A stretch of DNA of 64,000 nt, taken from NCBI GenBank assembly GCA_963778025.1, contig CAVZTA010000006.1:496001-560000 (forward strand), in the 5' to 3' direction. Below are positions 1 to 9,587 of the stretch, piece by piece. Positions within the stretch are counted from its first letter, which is position 1; each line of letters starts with the position of its first letter. This DNA comes from CAVZTA01 sp963778025. GTDB taxonomy: Bacteria; Chloroflexota; Limnocylindria; Limnocylindrales; CSP1-4. Under the pieces are notes generated by a model that had not been told where the DNA came from, did no database searches, and was given only the letters and a program-made list of their open reading frames with translations. The position numbers and the translations under genes are program-made.

Positions 1-40
1 GTCGACTGGTGGATCGCCCATCGCCATAGTGGCGCGCGAC

Positions 41-59
41 ATTGTCTACTGTCTACAAT
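41..59 (+). promoter_or_regulatory. Degenerate GntR-type operator and -10 box upstream of the first operon
   Basis: Two overlapping imperfect copies of the ATTGTCGACAAT palindrome seen elsewhere in this window occur here: positions 41-52 match 9 of 12 bases and positions 48-59 match 10 of 12. The second copy ends in TACAAT (54-59), a good -10 hexamer about 50 bases before the GTG at 112. I see no convincing -35. The site probably puts the first operon under the FCD-type regulator encoded at 5663-6352, but it is the weakest of the five sites. Confidence 0.5.
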
Positions 60-111
60 CCACTCCCCGTGCGAGCGTCCGCACGACGCGAGCCCGCAGT
101 GAGGTGGCGCG

Positions 112-1074
112 GTGCCCAAGCAACCGCGGGTCGTGGTCTTCGACCCGATCCCAGGCGACTGGTCGTACGCCGAGGAGGCCGATGCGCTCGCGAGCCGCGG
201 CGTCGACCTGGTCGTCCCGGCGACGCCCGAGGAGGCCGACGAGGCGATCCGCGACGCGACCGCCGTGATCGTCACCGGCGTCCGCCGGCTGGACGCCGAG
301 CGGATCGCCGGTCTGCGCGAGGCGGTCGGGATCCTGTGCTACAGCATCGGGATGGACAAGGTCGACGGCCCGGCCGCCCAGAAAGCCGGCCTCGTGGTCC
401 GCAACGTCCCGGACTACTGCACCGACGAGGTGTCCGACCATGCGCTCACGCTGCTCCTGGCGGCCGAGCGCCGGCTGGTCCCGATCGCCACGGCCACGTT
501 CCGCCGGTGGGGTCGCCATCCCGAGCTGACCGGCTCCATCCACCGGCTGCGCGGCCAGACGCTGGGCATCCTGGGCGCCGGGCGGATCGGGCGGATGGTG
601 GCGCGCAAGGCGCGGGCCTTCGGCTTCACGACGATCGCCCACGACCCGATCGTCCTCGACACCGGCGAGCCGGACCTGGAGTCCGTGTCGTTCGACGACC
701 TGCTGGCGCGGTCGGACGCCCTCGTGCTGTGCGCGGCGCTCACACCCACGTCGCGGGGGATCATCGGCCACGAGACGCTGCAACGGGTGAAGCCCGGGCT
801 CCTCCTCGTGAACGTCGCCCGCGGCGAGCTCATCGACGAGGCCGCGCTTGCCGACGCCCTGCTCGACGGCCGGGTGGGCCACGCGGCGCTCGACGTCCGC
901 TCGCCCGAACCGCCGGACCCTGCCGACGACCCGCTGGAGGGGATCGAGAACGTGACCCACACGCCGCACATGGCCGCCACCTCCCAGGAGGCGATCCGCG
1001 ACCTCCATCGGCTGGCGGCGCACTACCTCCTCGAGGTCCTGGAAGGCGCCGGGCGGATCCCGGCCGTGGCCTGA
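112..1074 (+). CDS. D-2-hydroxyacid dehydrogenase family protein
   Basis: A 320-residue NAD(P)-dependent 2-hydroxyacid dehydrogenase, expected to interconvert a 2-oxo acid and a D-2-hydroxy acid in the cytoplasm. A Rossmann motif LGILGAGRIGRMVA lies near residue 145. The family catalytic triad is visible as Arg in LVNVARGELIDEAAL, Glu in the DVRSPEPPD segment and His in THTPHMAATS. Length is normal for the family. The GTG at 112 is chosen because it precedes the conserved start of the catalytic domain; no strong ribosome site is visible. It heads a rightward run with a DapA-like aldolase and a Gfo/Idh/MocA dehydrogenase, which suggests a role in oxidation of a sugar acid. The substrate is not evident. 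Confidence 0.85.
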   Translation: MPKQPRVVVFDPIPGDWSYAEEADALASRGVDLVVPATPEEADEAIRDATAVIVTGVRRLDAERIAGLREAVGILCYSIGMDKVDGPAAQKAGLVVRNVPDYCTDEVSDHALTLLLAAERRLVPIATATFRRWGRHPELTGSIHRLRGQTLGILGAGRIGRMVARKARAFGFTTIAHDPIVLDTGEPDLESVSFDDLLARSDALVLCAALTPTSRGIIGHETLQRVKPGLLLVNVARGELIDEAALADALLDGRVGHAALDVRSPEPPDPADDPLEGIENVTHTPHMAATSQEAIRDLHRLAAHYLLEVLEGAGRIPAVA

Positions 1075-1082
1075 GCGCGGCC

Positions 1083-1998
1083 GTGGCACGCCATCCGTCG
1101 GGGATCCTCGTCGCCTGCCCGTCGCCGTGGGACGAGAAGGACGAGCTGGACGAGGCGATCTTCCGGGACGAGGTCCGCCAGGTCGTCGCGGCCGGGTTCA
1201 GGCAGGTCTACGTCTTCGGCACCGGGGGTGAGGGCTACGCGGTCGACACGCGCCGCTTCCGGCAGGTCGTCGACCTGTTCTGGGAGGAGACGCGCGTCCC
1301 CGACCTGATCTCGATGGTCGGCGTCATCGGCCTGTCCACGCCGCAGATCGTGGAGCGCATGAGCTACGCCCACGACGTGGGCTTCCGGATGTTCCAGATC
1401 TCGCTGCCCAGCTGGGGCGCCCTGGCCGATGACGAGGTGCTGCGCTTCTTCGAGGACGTGTGCGGGACGTTCCCCGACTCGACGTTCCTCCACTACAACC
1501 TGCCCCGGACGAAGCGTGTCCTGACGGGTGCGGACTACGCCCGGATCGTCCCGCGGGTGCCCAACCTCGTCGCGACCAAGAACACCGGTGGCGGGATGCC
1601 CATGGCGTACGACCTCGTGCGCCTGGCGCCGGAGCTGATGCACTTCATGGGCGAGGGCAACTACGCCTACGGCGCGATGACCGGCGACGTGGGGCTGCTC
1701 GCGTCGTACGCCGAGCTGGCTCCCGAGATGACCCGGCGCCTGTACCAGGCCGGCCGCGCCCGCGCGACGGCCGAGCTGTTCGAGCTGCATCACCGGTTCC
1801 ACGTGATGTCCACGGACCTGTGGGGCGCCGTACCGCCCGGACCGCACATGGACGGGGCGTTCGACAAGATGCTCGTGAAGCTCCGGATGTCGCCGGACTT
1901 CCCGCTGCGCCTGCTGTCGCCGTACACGGGCTTCACCGACGACGACTACCGGACCTTCCGGCGGCTCCTCGAGGAGCGCTACCCGGAGTTCCTCGCAG
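1083..1998 (+). CDS. Dihydrodipicolinate synthase (DapA)-family lyase/aldolase
   Basis: About 305 residues of the class I aldolase TIM-barrel family that includes DHDPS, N-acetylneuraminate lyase and keto-deoxy sugar-acid aldolases. The YNxP motif is present (Tyr about 138 in LHYNLPRTK), as is the Schiff-base lysine (about Lys166 in LVATKNTGGG) and a GTGGEG loop near residue 47 that replaces the usual GTTGE. The GTG at 1083 lies 8 bases after the preceding stop. The frame has no stop where the family normally ends (after EERYPEFLA) and reads straight into the following dehydrogenase. Removing one G at about 1999 would create an ATGA stop/start overlap, the arrangement used throughout this window, so I treat the fusion as an indel artefact. 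A catabolic aldolase is more likely than lysine synthesis here. Confidence 0.8.
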
Positions 1999-3060
1999 TG
2001 AGCGTCGGGTTCGGCATCGTCGGCGCCGGGTACATGGGCCGGACGTACGCGGCGTGCCTCACGCGACACGTCCCCAACGGCGAGCTGCGCGCGGTCTGGG
2101 GCGGCAAGCGCGCGCCGGCCGTCGCGGCCGAGTTCGGGACGGAGTCCACCGAGACCTACGAGGCGCTGCTCGCCCATCCGGGCGTCGACGCCGTGATCAT
2201 CACCTCGCCGCACACCGCCCACCGCGAGCAGGCGGAGGCCGCCGCGGCGGCCGGCAAGCACGTCTACATCGAGAAGCCGATGGCGCTCTCGGTCGCCGAG
2301 TGCGACGCGATCATCGACGCGTGTCGCGCGGCCGGCGTGCAGCTCACGGTCAACTTCGTGACCCGGTTCCGGGACGCGCCGATGGCCATGAAGCAGCTCG
2401 TCGACGACGGCCGCATCGGCGACATCCGGATGATCGAGATGCACGGCACGTGGACGTCGTTCCTGCTCGAGGACATCGTCGACGAGGCCACCGGGCGGGT
2501 GATCATCCCGCGCAAGGACTGGGCGTTCGACCCGGCGGAGGGCTCGCAGTTCCTCGACTGGGGCGTGCACGAGACCGATGCGCTGCGCTGGCTCACGGGC
2601 TCGGAGTGCGTGCGCGCGTACGCGCAGTACCGGACGTACGGGACGCCGCCACCGGTCGACCTGTCGGCGATGGTCCAGTACACGATGGCCGACGGCGTGA
2701 TGGCCTCGATGCTGATGACCTACGAGGTCCCCGAGCCGGGCCTGGTGCCGAACGACACGACCCGGGTCATCGGGTCGACCGGGATCATCGAGGCCGACCA
2801 CTACGGCGAGGTGCGCCTGGGGACGGGCTCGTCGTGGGACATCGTCGCCCGGCAGGTGCCGTTCGACTTCCTGGGCGACTACCTCGACCCGAACCGGCTC
2901 AAGGGGTTCGCCGCCCAGGTCGAGGACTTCGCCGGCGCGATCGAGGAGGGCCGCGAGCCGGTGGTCACCGGCCTCGACGGCCGGCGCGGCGGTGGAGATG
3001 GTCGAGGCCGCGGACCGCTCCGCGGCGACCGGCCAGGCCGTGGAGCTGCCGCTCGCCTGA
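1999..3060 (+). CDS. Gfo/Idh/MocA-family oxidoreductase (apparent frameshift near 2986)
   Basis: NAD(P)-dependent dehydrogenase of about 353 residues acting on sugars, inositols or related polyols. The N-terminal Rossmann motif FGIVGAGYMGRTY and the conserved EKP motif (VYIEKPMALS) are clear, and the C-terminal alpha/beta domain contains the FLDWGVHETDALRW segment that carries the family active-site Asp/His. The reading frame is lost near 2986: one extra base in a GC-rich run diverts the end, whereas the other frame restores a family-like tail (RAAVEMVEAADRSA, ending PLA) and stops at 3060. The start is GTG 1999, or ATG if an extra G is removed. It is probably the terminal gene of the first operon and works with the dehydrogenase and DapA-like aldolase. 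Confidence 0.8.
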
Positions 3061-3073
3061 AGCGACGTTCGCC

Positions 3074-3844
3074 TCAGCCGGGCGGGCCGAACGAGCGAAG
3101 GCGCCCGTACTCCTCGAAGCCGAGCCGCCGATAGACCGGGTAGCCCAGCGGCGACGCGCCGAGCGCCGCCACCCGCAGGCCGCGCCGCACGCCTTCGGCC
3201 ATCGCGGCCGCCGTCACCGCTCGCCCGATCCCCCGACCCCGCGCCGACGGCACCGTCGCGACGTTGTAGATGCCCGCGACGCCGCGCCCCATCGAACAAC
3301 GCGGCGACCGAGACCGGTGTGCCATCCAGCGACGCGATGTAGTTCACGAGCGGCGCGTCCTCGGTGAACCCGGGGCGGCGATGGGCGGTCCACCACGCCT
3401 CGTCGCGCACCGGGTCCAGGTCCATCGCCGGGCACGTTGACCCCGTGCCAGCGTCGCAGGCCGGCCTCGTCCGTGACCCGCTCGATCGACACGCCATGGG
3501 GCAGCGGCGGCATCTCGAACCCGACGAGTCGACATCGCCATCGCCGGGTTGTCGCTGTACAGGGTCAGGCCGGCGGCCAGCAGCCGCTCACCCAGATCCG
3601 CCGGCCCGGACGACGGGTGGACCAGCCAGCGCCACGGCATCGCCCGCTCCGTGAACCATGCGGTGGCCTCACCGATCGCGTCGTCGGACGCCAGGCGGAT
3701 CGCGGTCACCGCGTTCAGCGCGCGGAACGGGACGCCGCTGTGGCTCCGCCAGTGATCGGCCGCACGGACCGTCTCGCCGCCGAACGACGCGTACCAGGCG
3801 AGCAGCTCCGCGAAGTTGTCCTCGAACGCCTCCGCGATCGTCAT
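3074..3844 (-). CDS. Two-domain GNAT-family N-acetyltransferase (several apparent frameshifts)
   Basis: Leftward gene whose ATG (3844) overlaps the upstream stop by 4 bases. The N-terminal half, from MTIAEAFEDNFAELL, lacks a good acetyl-CoA loop. The C-terminal half carries the GNAT core, with the pyrophosphate-binding motif near ARGRGIGRAVT followed by LGYPVYRRLGFEEYG. The frame breaks near 3525, 3440 and 3290; joining the pieces gives about 256 residues. The layout matches the GNAT at 21478-22271, and both follow a closely similar enolase-superfamily gene. GNAT enzymes transfer acetyl from acetyl-CoA to an amine; the acceptor is unknown. Because the pieces join in order, the breaks look like sequence errors rather than decay. 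Confidence 0.7.
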
Positions 3845-4581
3845 CCGGGGCGGGGGACCCAGCTCGCGAAGTAGTCGGGTGCCCAGGGTCGTGCCAGGAA
3901 GTAGGTCTTGCTGCTGTACCGGCCGTGTGGCGGCAGCACCTCGGCGTCGAGCCAGGCCTCGGCGTCCTCGAGCGTCGGGAACTCGATGACCCAGGCGCGG
4001 TGGTAGTCGGCCTTCGGCCCCAGGAGCCGGAACGCCTCGATGCGCATGAGTCCGTGCTCGCGCGCGACCCGCTGCATCAGCTCGTTGTGCTCGTCGTCGC
4101 CGCGCGTCACGGGGTCGACGAGCTCGGAGCCCGGATGCCAGCGCCCGAACAGCAGGATCACGATCGAGTCGCGGCGGACGGTGAGCTCCGGCCGCCGGTG
4201 CGGCTCGGCCGCCGGCGTGATCAAGGGACGCGGCCGGCTGACCCAGGACCGGAGCAGCTCGACCTGGTGCGGCCGGGCGAGCTCGTACTCGTAGTAGCCG
4301 AAGGGCCCGTACGGCGGCCGGATCTCGGCCTCGATCCACGCCTCGGCGCCGGCCATCGTCGGGAACTCGATGACCCAGTAGCGGACCCACGGCCCCTGCG
4401 CGGTGATGAGCCGGAAGCCCTCGATCCGGCGCAGGCCATGCTCGCGCGCCACCGAGAGCATCAGGTCGATGTGCTCCTGCTCGTAGGCATCGCGCGTCTC
4501 CGGCGACAGGTCGTGCCAGGCCGGCAGGCGTCCGCCCTTGAACAGGACGACGACGGAGTCGCTCCCGGGGTCGTCGCTCAC
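3841..4581 (-). CDS. Internally duplicated ferredoxin-like protein (NIPSNAP/EthD-like), function unknown
   Basis: A 246-residue soluble protein made of two similar units of about 115 residues. Each runs from a beta strand (DSVVVLFKGG and DSIVILLFGR) through a conserved helix ending VAREHGL.RIE to WVIEFPT...AEAW and a final LARP. The repeat pattern resembles dimeric alpha+beta barrel (EthD/NIPSNAP-like) domains fused in tandem, so one chain may replace a homodimer. No catalytic residues are assigned. The GTG at 4581 overlaps the stop of the enolase-superfamily gene, and its own stop overlaps the ATG of the GNAT gene, placing it in one tightly coupled four-gene unit with the GntR regulator. Confidence 0.65.
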   Translation of the reverse strand: MSDDPGSDSVVVLFKGGRLPAWHDLSPETRDAYEQEHIDLMLSVAREHGLRRIEGFRLITAQGPWVRYWVIEFPTMAGAEAWIEAEIRPPYGPFGYYEYELARPHQVELLRSWVSRPRPLITPAAEPHRRPELTVRRDSIVILLFGRWHPGSELVDPVTRGDDEHNELMQRVAREHGLMRIEAFRLLGPKADYHRAWVIEFPTLEDAEAWLDAEVLPPHGRYSSKTYFLARPWAPDYFASWVPRPG

Positions 4582-5666
4582 GCCGCGAGCCGACGAACCG
4601 CGGCCTCGTCGACGTCGATGCCGAGCCCGGGCCGTGCCGGGATCGCGACCCAGCCGTCCACGACCGGCACCGGTTCCGTGAGCACGTCCGTGCGGATCGG
4701 GTTCTCGCCGACGTCGTACTCGAGCATCGGGCGCGCCCACGGCGCATCGACCGCGGCCGGCAGCACGGCCAGGAGCTGGAGGGTCGCCGCCAGCAGCACC
4801 CCGCCGTTGCAGGCGTGCGGGATCGTGGCGGTGCCGGCGCGTGCCGCCCGGTCCGCGATCTCCAGCACCGCGGCGACGCCGCCGCAGATCGAGATGTCGG
4901 GCTGGATGAGGTCGAACGATCCAGCCGCGAGCGGAGGATCGGCGAGCTCGGGCGTCTCGATGATCTCGCCCCCCGACAGCGGGATCCCGAGGGCCGCGGC
5001 GAGCGGGGCATAGGCGGCGTAGTCGTTCGTCGGCAGCGGCTCCTCGAGCCAGCGCAGGCCGAGCTCCTCGAACGCGCGGCCGACGCGCAGCGCATCGTCG
5101 AAGCCGTACGCGCCGTTGCCGTCGGCCATCCACTCGAACGCGGGGCCGTCCTGGATGACCTCGCGGACCGCGGCCAGCTCGTCGGTGACGGGGTACCGCC
5201 CGATCCGGAACTTCATGGCCCGGAACCCGGCGTCATGCGAGAGCCGCGCTTCCTCGTGCCAGCCCGAGGCCGGCGTGGGGCCTTCGTAGCCCCGGCTCGA
5301 GGCGTAGGCCTCGACCCGATCGCGCACCCGCGGCCGGTACAGCTCGCCGAGCGGCACGCCGCGCCGTCGAGCGCGCAGATCGTCGACCGCGGTGGCCACC
5401 GCGCCGAGCGCCCAGCGATGGACACCCGGTCGGGATGCCAGGTCCGCGGCCGCCGCGTCCGCATCGCAGCCGACCAGGCCGTCGGCAAGCTCGCGCGCGA
5501 CCTCGACGGCCCCCGGCACCGGCAGCGTCTCACCCCAGCCGACCGTGCCCTCGCCGTCGTCGAGCCGGACCAGGAGCGAGTCGCGGGTGTCGTTCGAGCC
5601 CGTCCCGTACACCCGCGTCCGCGACAGCCGGTGCTGGAGGACGAGGACCTCGACCCGCCGGATCAC
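4578..5666 (-). CDS. Enolase-superfamily (mandelate racemase/muconate lactonizing) enzyme
   Basis: A 362-residue member of the MR/MLE branch of the enolase superfamily, which abstracts a proton alpha to a carboxylate and then racemises, dehydrates or cycloisomerises. Visible active-site positions are Lys152 in AMKFRIG (K-x-R rather than K-x-K), metal ligands Asp182 (MADGNGAYG), Glu208/209 (LRWLEEPL) and Glu234 (SGGEII), Asp257 (IQPDIS) and His284 (TIPHACN). The GTG at 5666 overlaps the stop of the GntR gene. It is the paralogue of 20352-21488. The likely substrate is a sugar acid or related carboxylate; the exact reaction cannot be assigned. Confidence 0.85.
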   Translation of the reverse strand: MIRRVEVLVLQHRLSRTRVYGTGSNDTRDSLLVRLDDGEGTVGWGETLPVPGAVEVARELADGLVGCDADAAAADLASRPGVHRWALGAVATAVDDLRARRRGVPLGELYRPRVRDRVEAYASSRGYEGPTPASGWHEEARLSHDAGFRAMKFRIGRYPVTDELAAVREVIQDGPAFEWMADGNGAYGFDDALRVGRAFEELGLRWLEEPLPTNDYAAYAPLAAALGIPLSGGEIIETPELADPPLAAGSFDLIQPDISICGGVAAVLEIADRAARAGTATIPHACNGGVLLAATLQLLAVLPAAVDAPWARPMLEYDVGENPIRTDVLTEPVPVVDGWVAIPARPGLGIDVDEAAVRRLAA

Positions 5667-6352
5667 TCGTGCGACTCGGCCTGGATCCGCTTGAGGGCCG
5701 TCTCGATGTGCTTGCGCGCCGCGCGGCCGGCCACCGATGGTCGCTTGGCGCGCAGCGCGCCGACCAGGTCCCGATGCTCCAGCGACGGCTCGATGAGCCG
5801 CGCGCGGTCCACGCCCTCGTCGCGCAGCTGCTTGCGGACCCGGGCGTTGCGCAGCCGGACGACGCCGTCGATGCTGGCCCACAGCCGGCGGAGGTAGGTC
5901 AGCCCGGACAGCTCGACGACCCGGCCGTGGAACTGGAGGTCCAGCTCCGTGACCCGCTCGACGTCGCCGTCCTTGCTGGCCTCGATCATCGCCTCGACCA
6001 TCGCGTCCAGCGCTTCGAGGTCGCGCGCCTTCAGCCGCCGGCACGCCCGCGAGAACGCGGTCGCCTCGAGCAGCGCGCGGATGCCGTACATCGTCTCGAT
6101 CTCGTCGTCCGGTACGCCCACGACGACCGCGCCGCGGTGCGGCTCGAACTCGACCAGCCCTTCCTGCTCCAGCTGGCGGAGCGCCTCGCGGATCGGCCCG
6201 CGGCTGACGCCCAGGCGCGTGGCGAGCGGGATCTCGAGCAGGCGGGTGCCGGGCGCGATGTCGCCCTCGACGATCCGGGTGCGCAGCCCGAGCAGCACCT
6301 CGTGCCGCAGGACCCGCCGCTCGACGGGCCGGAGTCCGGCTTCCAGGGCCAC
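5663..6352 (-). CDS. FCD-type (FadR subfamily) GntR transcriptional regulator
   Basis: A 229-residue repressor. A winged-helix domain covers residues 15-80 with the recognition segment ATRLGVSRGPIREALRQLEQEGLV. The C-terminal FCD ligand domain keeps its metal-binding residues: Asp138 and His142 (ELDLQFH), His193 (LEHRD) and His215 (ARKHIE). FCD regulators often sense sugar acids or other small carboxylates, which suits the neighbours. It starts at GTG 6352 behind a GGGAGG-like ribosome site and is divergent from the ABC importer, with a perfect 12-bp palindrome between them. It heads an overlapping operon with the enolase-superfamily, NIPSNAP-like and GNAT genes. I infer that it binds the ATTGTCGACAAT sites in this window. 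Confidence 0.88.
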   Translation of the reverse strand: MALEAGLRPVERRVLRHEVLLGLRTRIVEGDIAPGTRLLEIPLATRLGVSRGPIREALRQLEQEGLVEFEPHRGAVVVGVPDDEIETMYGIRALLEATAFSRACRRLKARDLEALDAMVEAMIEASKDGDVERVTELDLQFHGRVVELSGLTYLRRLWASIDGVVRLRNARVRKQLRDEGVDRARLIEPSLEHRDLVGALRAKRPSVAGRAARKHIETALKRIQAESHE

Positions 6353-6403
6353 CCTTCACCTCCCGTCGCGGACGATAGCGGCTCTGCGCCCGTCCCCGAC
6401 GCC

Positions 6404-6442
6404 TTGACTCGCGAGTCGGCACAATCGTAGATTGTCGACAAT
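6404..6442 (+). promoter_or_regulatory. Sigma-70-like promoter with overlapping GntR operator for the ABC importer
   Basis: TTGACT (6404-6409), an 18-base spacer and TAGATT (6428-6433) form a good promoter. The -10 box overlaps the perfect palindrome ATTGTCGACAAT (6431-6442), extended by one base pair on each side. An operator on the -10 box would block RNA polymerase binding. The first gene of the importer starts 12 bases downstream, and the same architecture recurs at 15892-15929. The palindrome fits the TTGTnnACAA pattern typical of FCD-type GntR regulators. Confidence 0.75.
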
Positions 6443-6453
6443 CGACGGACAAC

Positions 6454-7614
<1,161 letters not shown>

Positions 7615-7656
7615 GCGGGGCCGCCGGCCGCGCCACCGCCTCGCGAGTGCCGGCTG

Positions 7657-9573
7657 ATGGCCGTCATCACCGGCACGGCCGGCGCGGTCAGCGGCCGGGT
7701 CGCCCGCAGGCTCGATCGCCTGAGCGAGAAGCAGTTCGCGCTGCTCGTCTCGATCCCCGGCCTGCTGCTGCTGTTCCTGATCGTCCTGCCGCCCACGCTC
7801 GCCGTGTTCGGGCTGAGCACGTTCCGCATCGAGCTCGCCAAGGACGACATCATCCGCAACGTCGGGCTCAACAACTTCCTGGTCCGGCTTCCGGCGGACA
7901 GGGAGATCCTCGAAGCCATCCCGCGGACGCTCGGCTTCGCGGCGCTGACCACCGCGCTCACGCTGCCGCTGGCGCTCATCACCGCGCTGGTCCTCAACCG
8001 CGGCTTCCGTGGCTCGGGCCTGTTCTTCATGGTGGTGCTGCTGCCGTGGGCGATCGCGTCGGTGGTGGCGGGCGTGTTCTGGCGGTTCATCTTCGACACG
8101 CATTTCGGGATCGTGAACGGGATCCTCATCGCGCTGGGGATGATCGACCAGCCGGTGAACTGGCTCCAGAACACCAACCAGGCGATCTCGATCGCGATCG
8201 TGGCGCAGGCCTGGCGCTCGGTGCCGCTGCTCGCGGTGCTGCTGCTCGCCGCGCTCCACACGATCCCCCGGAACCTGTATCGGGCCGCCCGGATGGATGG
8301 CGCGACCTCGTGGGACTCGTTCCGCCACATCACGCTCCCCGCCGTCCGCCCGACGCTCATCGTGATCGGCGTGCTGCAGATCATCCTGGGCCTCCAGGTG
8401 TTCGACATGCTGTACACGCTCACGAGCGGGGGACCGGGTCGCGCGACGTACGTGCTCATCTACGCGATCTACGAGAAGGCGTTCGCGGACGTGAGCCTGG
8501 GCTACGCCTCGGCGATCACGGTCGTGCTGTTCTTCATCATCGTCGCGTGCAGCATGCTGCTGCTCCTGTTCCAGGCGCGCCGCCGCCGGCGACCCGAGGT
8601 CATCGACGACGAAGAGACCGAGCTCTCGATCGCGACGCAGAGCAGCCTCCGATTCGAGCGATCCGCGGCCGACGAGGCCGCGGTGGCCGCCCTGCCGTCG
8701 CTGCGCGACGTCCCGATGCACCGGCCGCTCATCCGATTGCCGCCGGTCGTGTCCAAGGTGGCGTTCGGGGTCCTCGTCGGCGCGTTGGTGTTCTTCTTCG
8801 TCGCACCCATCGCGTGGATGGTCATCGCCAGCCTGCAGACGGACGATGCCCTGTCGCACATGCCGCCGCAGCTGTCGTTCAGCCTGTGGACGGACGGCTA
8901 CGTGCGGCTGCTCCAGGCACGCAACTGGCAGGGCTCCTTCGCGGTCAGCCTCATGAACGCGATCGGCACGACGTTCTTCGTGATCGTGCTCGCGTCACCC
9001 GCCGCCTATTCGCTGGCCCGGTTCCGGCTGCCGGGTCAGAAGCTCATCCTGGGCGTCCTGATCTTCCTGCAGATGGTCCCGGGCATCGTCATGGCCATCC
9101 CGGTGCTCCGGATCTTCCAGATCCTGGGCCTGAAGGACACCGTCCAGGCGCTGATCATCGTGAACACGGCGTTCTGGCTGCCGCTCATCGTGTGGCTGCT
9201 CCGCAACTTCTTCGCCGAGGTGCCGATCGCGCTGGAGCGCGCGGCCCGGATCGATGGCTGTACGCGCCTCGGGACGCTGTTCCGGGTCACCGTGCCCGCC
9301 GCGCGACCGGGTATCGCCGCGGCCGCGATCCTCATCCTCATCGGCACCTGGAACGAGTTCCTGTTCGCGGTCATCCTGGGCGACCGGAATGCGGTCACGG
9401 TCACCCGCCTGATCACCGCGATCACCGCGTTCCCGTACCGGCTCAACGAATCGCCGCCGCCGAATCTCCTGGCGGCCGGCGCGATCCTCGCGGTCGTCCC
9501 GTGCCTCCTGCTGGTGCTGCTGTTCCACCGGCGGATCATCACGGGACTCAGCGAAGGCTTCGTGAAGGGCTGA
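7657..9573 (+). CDS. Fused double permease of a carbohydrate ABC transporter (MalF-MalG-like in one chain)
   Basis: A 638-residue inner-membrane protein holding both transmembrane subunits of a sugar importer. The first half (about 25-310) and second half (about 360-638) each carry six or so membrane segments and an EAA loop: YRAARMDGATSWDSFRHITLP and ERAARIDGCTRLGTLFRVTVP. A charged linker of about 60 residues joins them. In most importers these are two separate proteins of about 300 residues, so this is a natural-looking fusion with no sign of a frame error. ATG 7657 lies 42 bases after the ATPase stop. It should pair with the ATPase at 6454 and the lipoprotein at 10767. Confidence 0.9.
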   Translation: MAVITGTAGAVSGRVARRLDRLSEKQFALLVSIPGLLLLFLIVLPPTLAVFGLSTFRIELAKDDIIRNVGLNNFLVRLPADREILEAIPRTLGFAALTTALTLPLALITALVLNRGFRGSGLFFMVVLLPWAIASVVAGVFWRFIFDTHFGIVNGILIALGMIDQPVNWLQNTNQAISIAIVAQAWRSVPLLAVLLLAALHTIPRNLYRAARMDGATSWDSFRHITLPAVRPTLIVIGVLQIILGLQVFDMLYTLTSGGPGRATYVLIYAIYEKAFADVSLGYASAITVVLFFIIVACSMLLLLFQARRRRRPEVIDDEETELSIATQSSLRFERSAADEAAVAALPSLRDVPMHRPLIRLPPVVSKVAFGVLVGALVFFFVAPIAWMVIASLQTDDALSHMPPQLSFSLWTDGYVRLLQARNWQGSFAVSLMNAIGTTFFVIVLASPAAYSLARFRLPGQKLILGVLIFLQMVPGIVMAIPVLRIFQILGLKDTVQALIIVNTAFWLPLIVWLLRNFFAEVPIALERAARIDGCTRLGTLFRVTVPAARPGIAAAAILILIGTWNEFLFAVILGDRNAVTVTRLITAITAFPYRLNESPPPNLLAAGAILAVVPCLLLVLLFHRRIITGLSEGFVKG

Positions 9574-9587
9574 CGGTCGAGGAGCGG

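Noticed and set aside
1023..3497. An 824-codon open frame on the minus strand
   Set aside because: It mirrors the DapA-like and dehydrogenase genes; long antisense frames are expected at this GC content and the translation is Arg/Asp/His-rich with no family motif.
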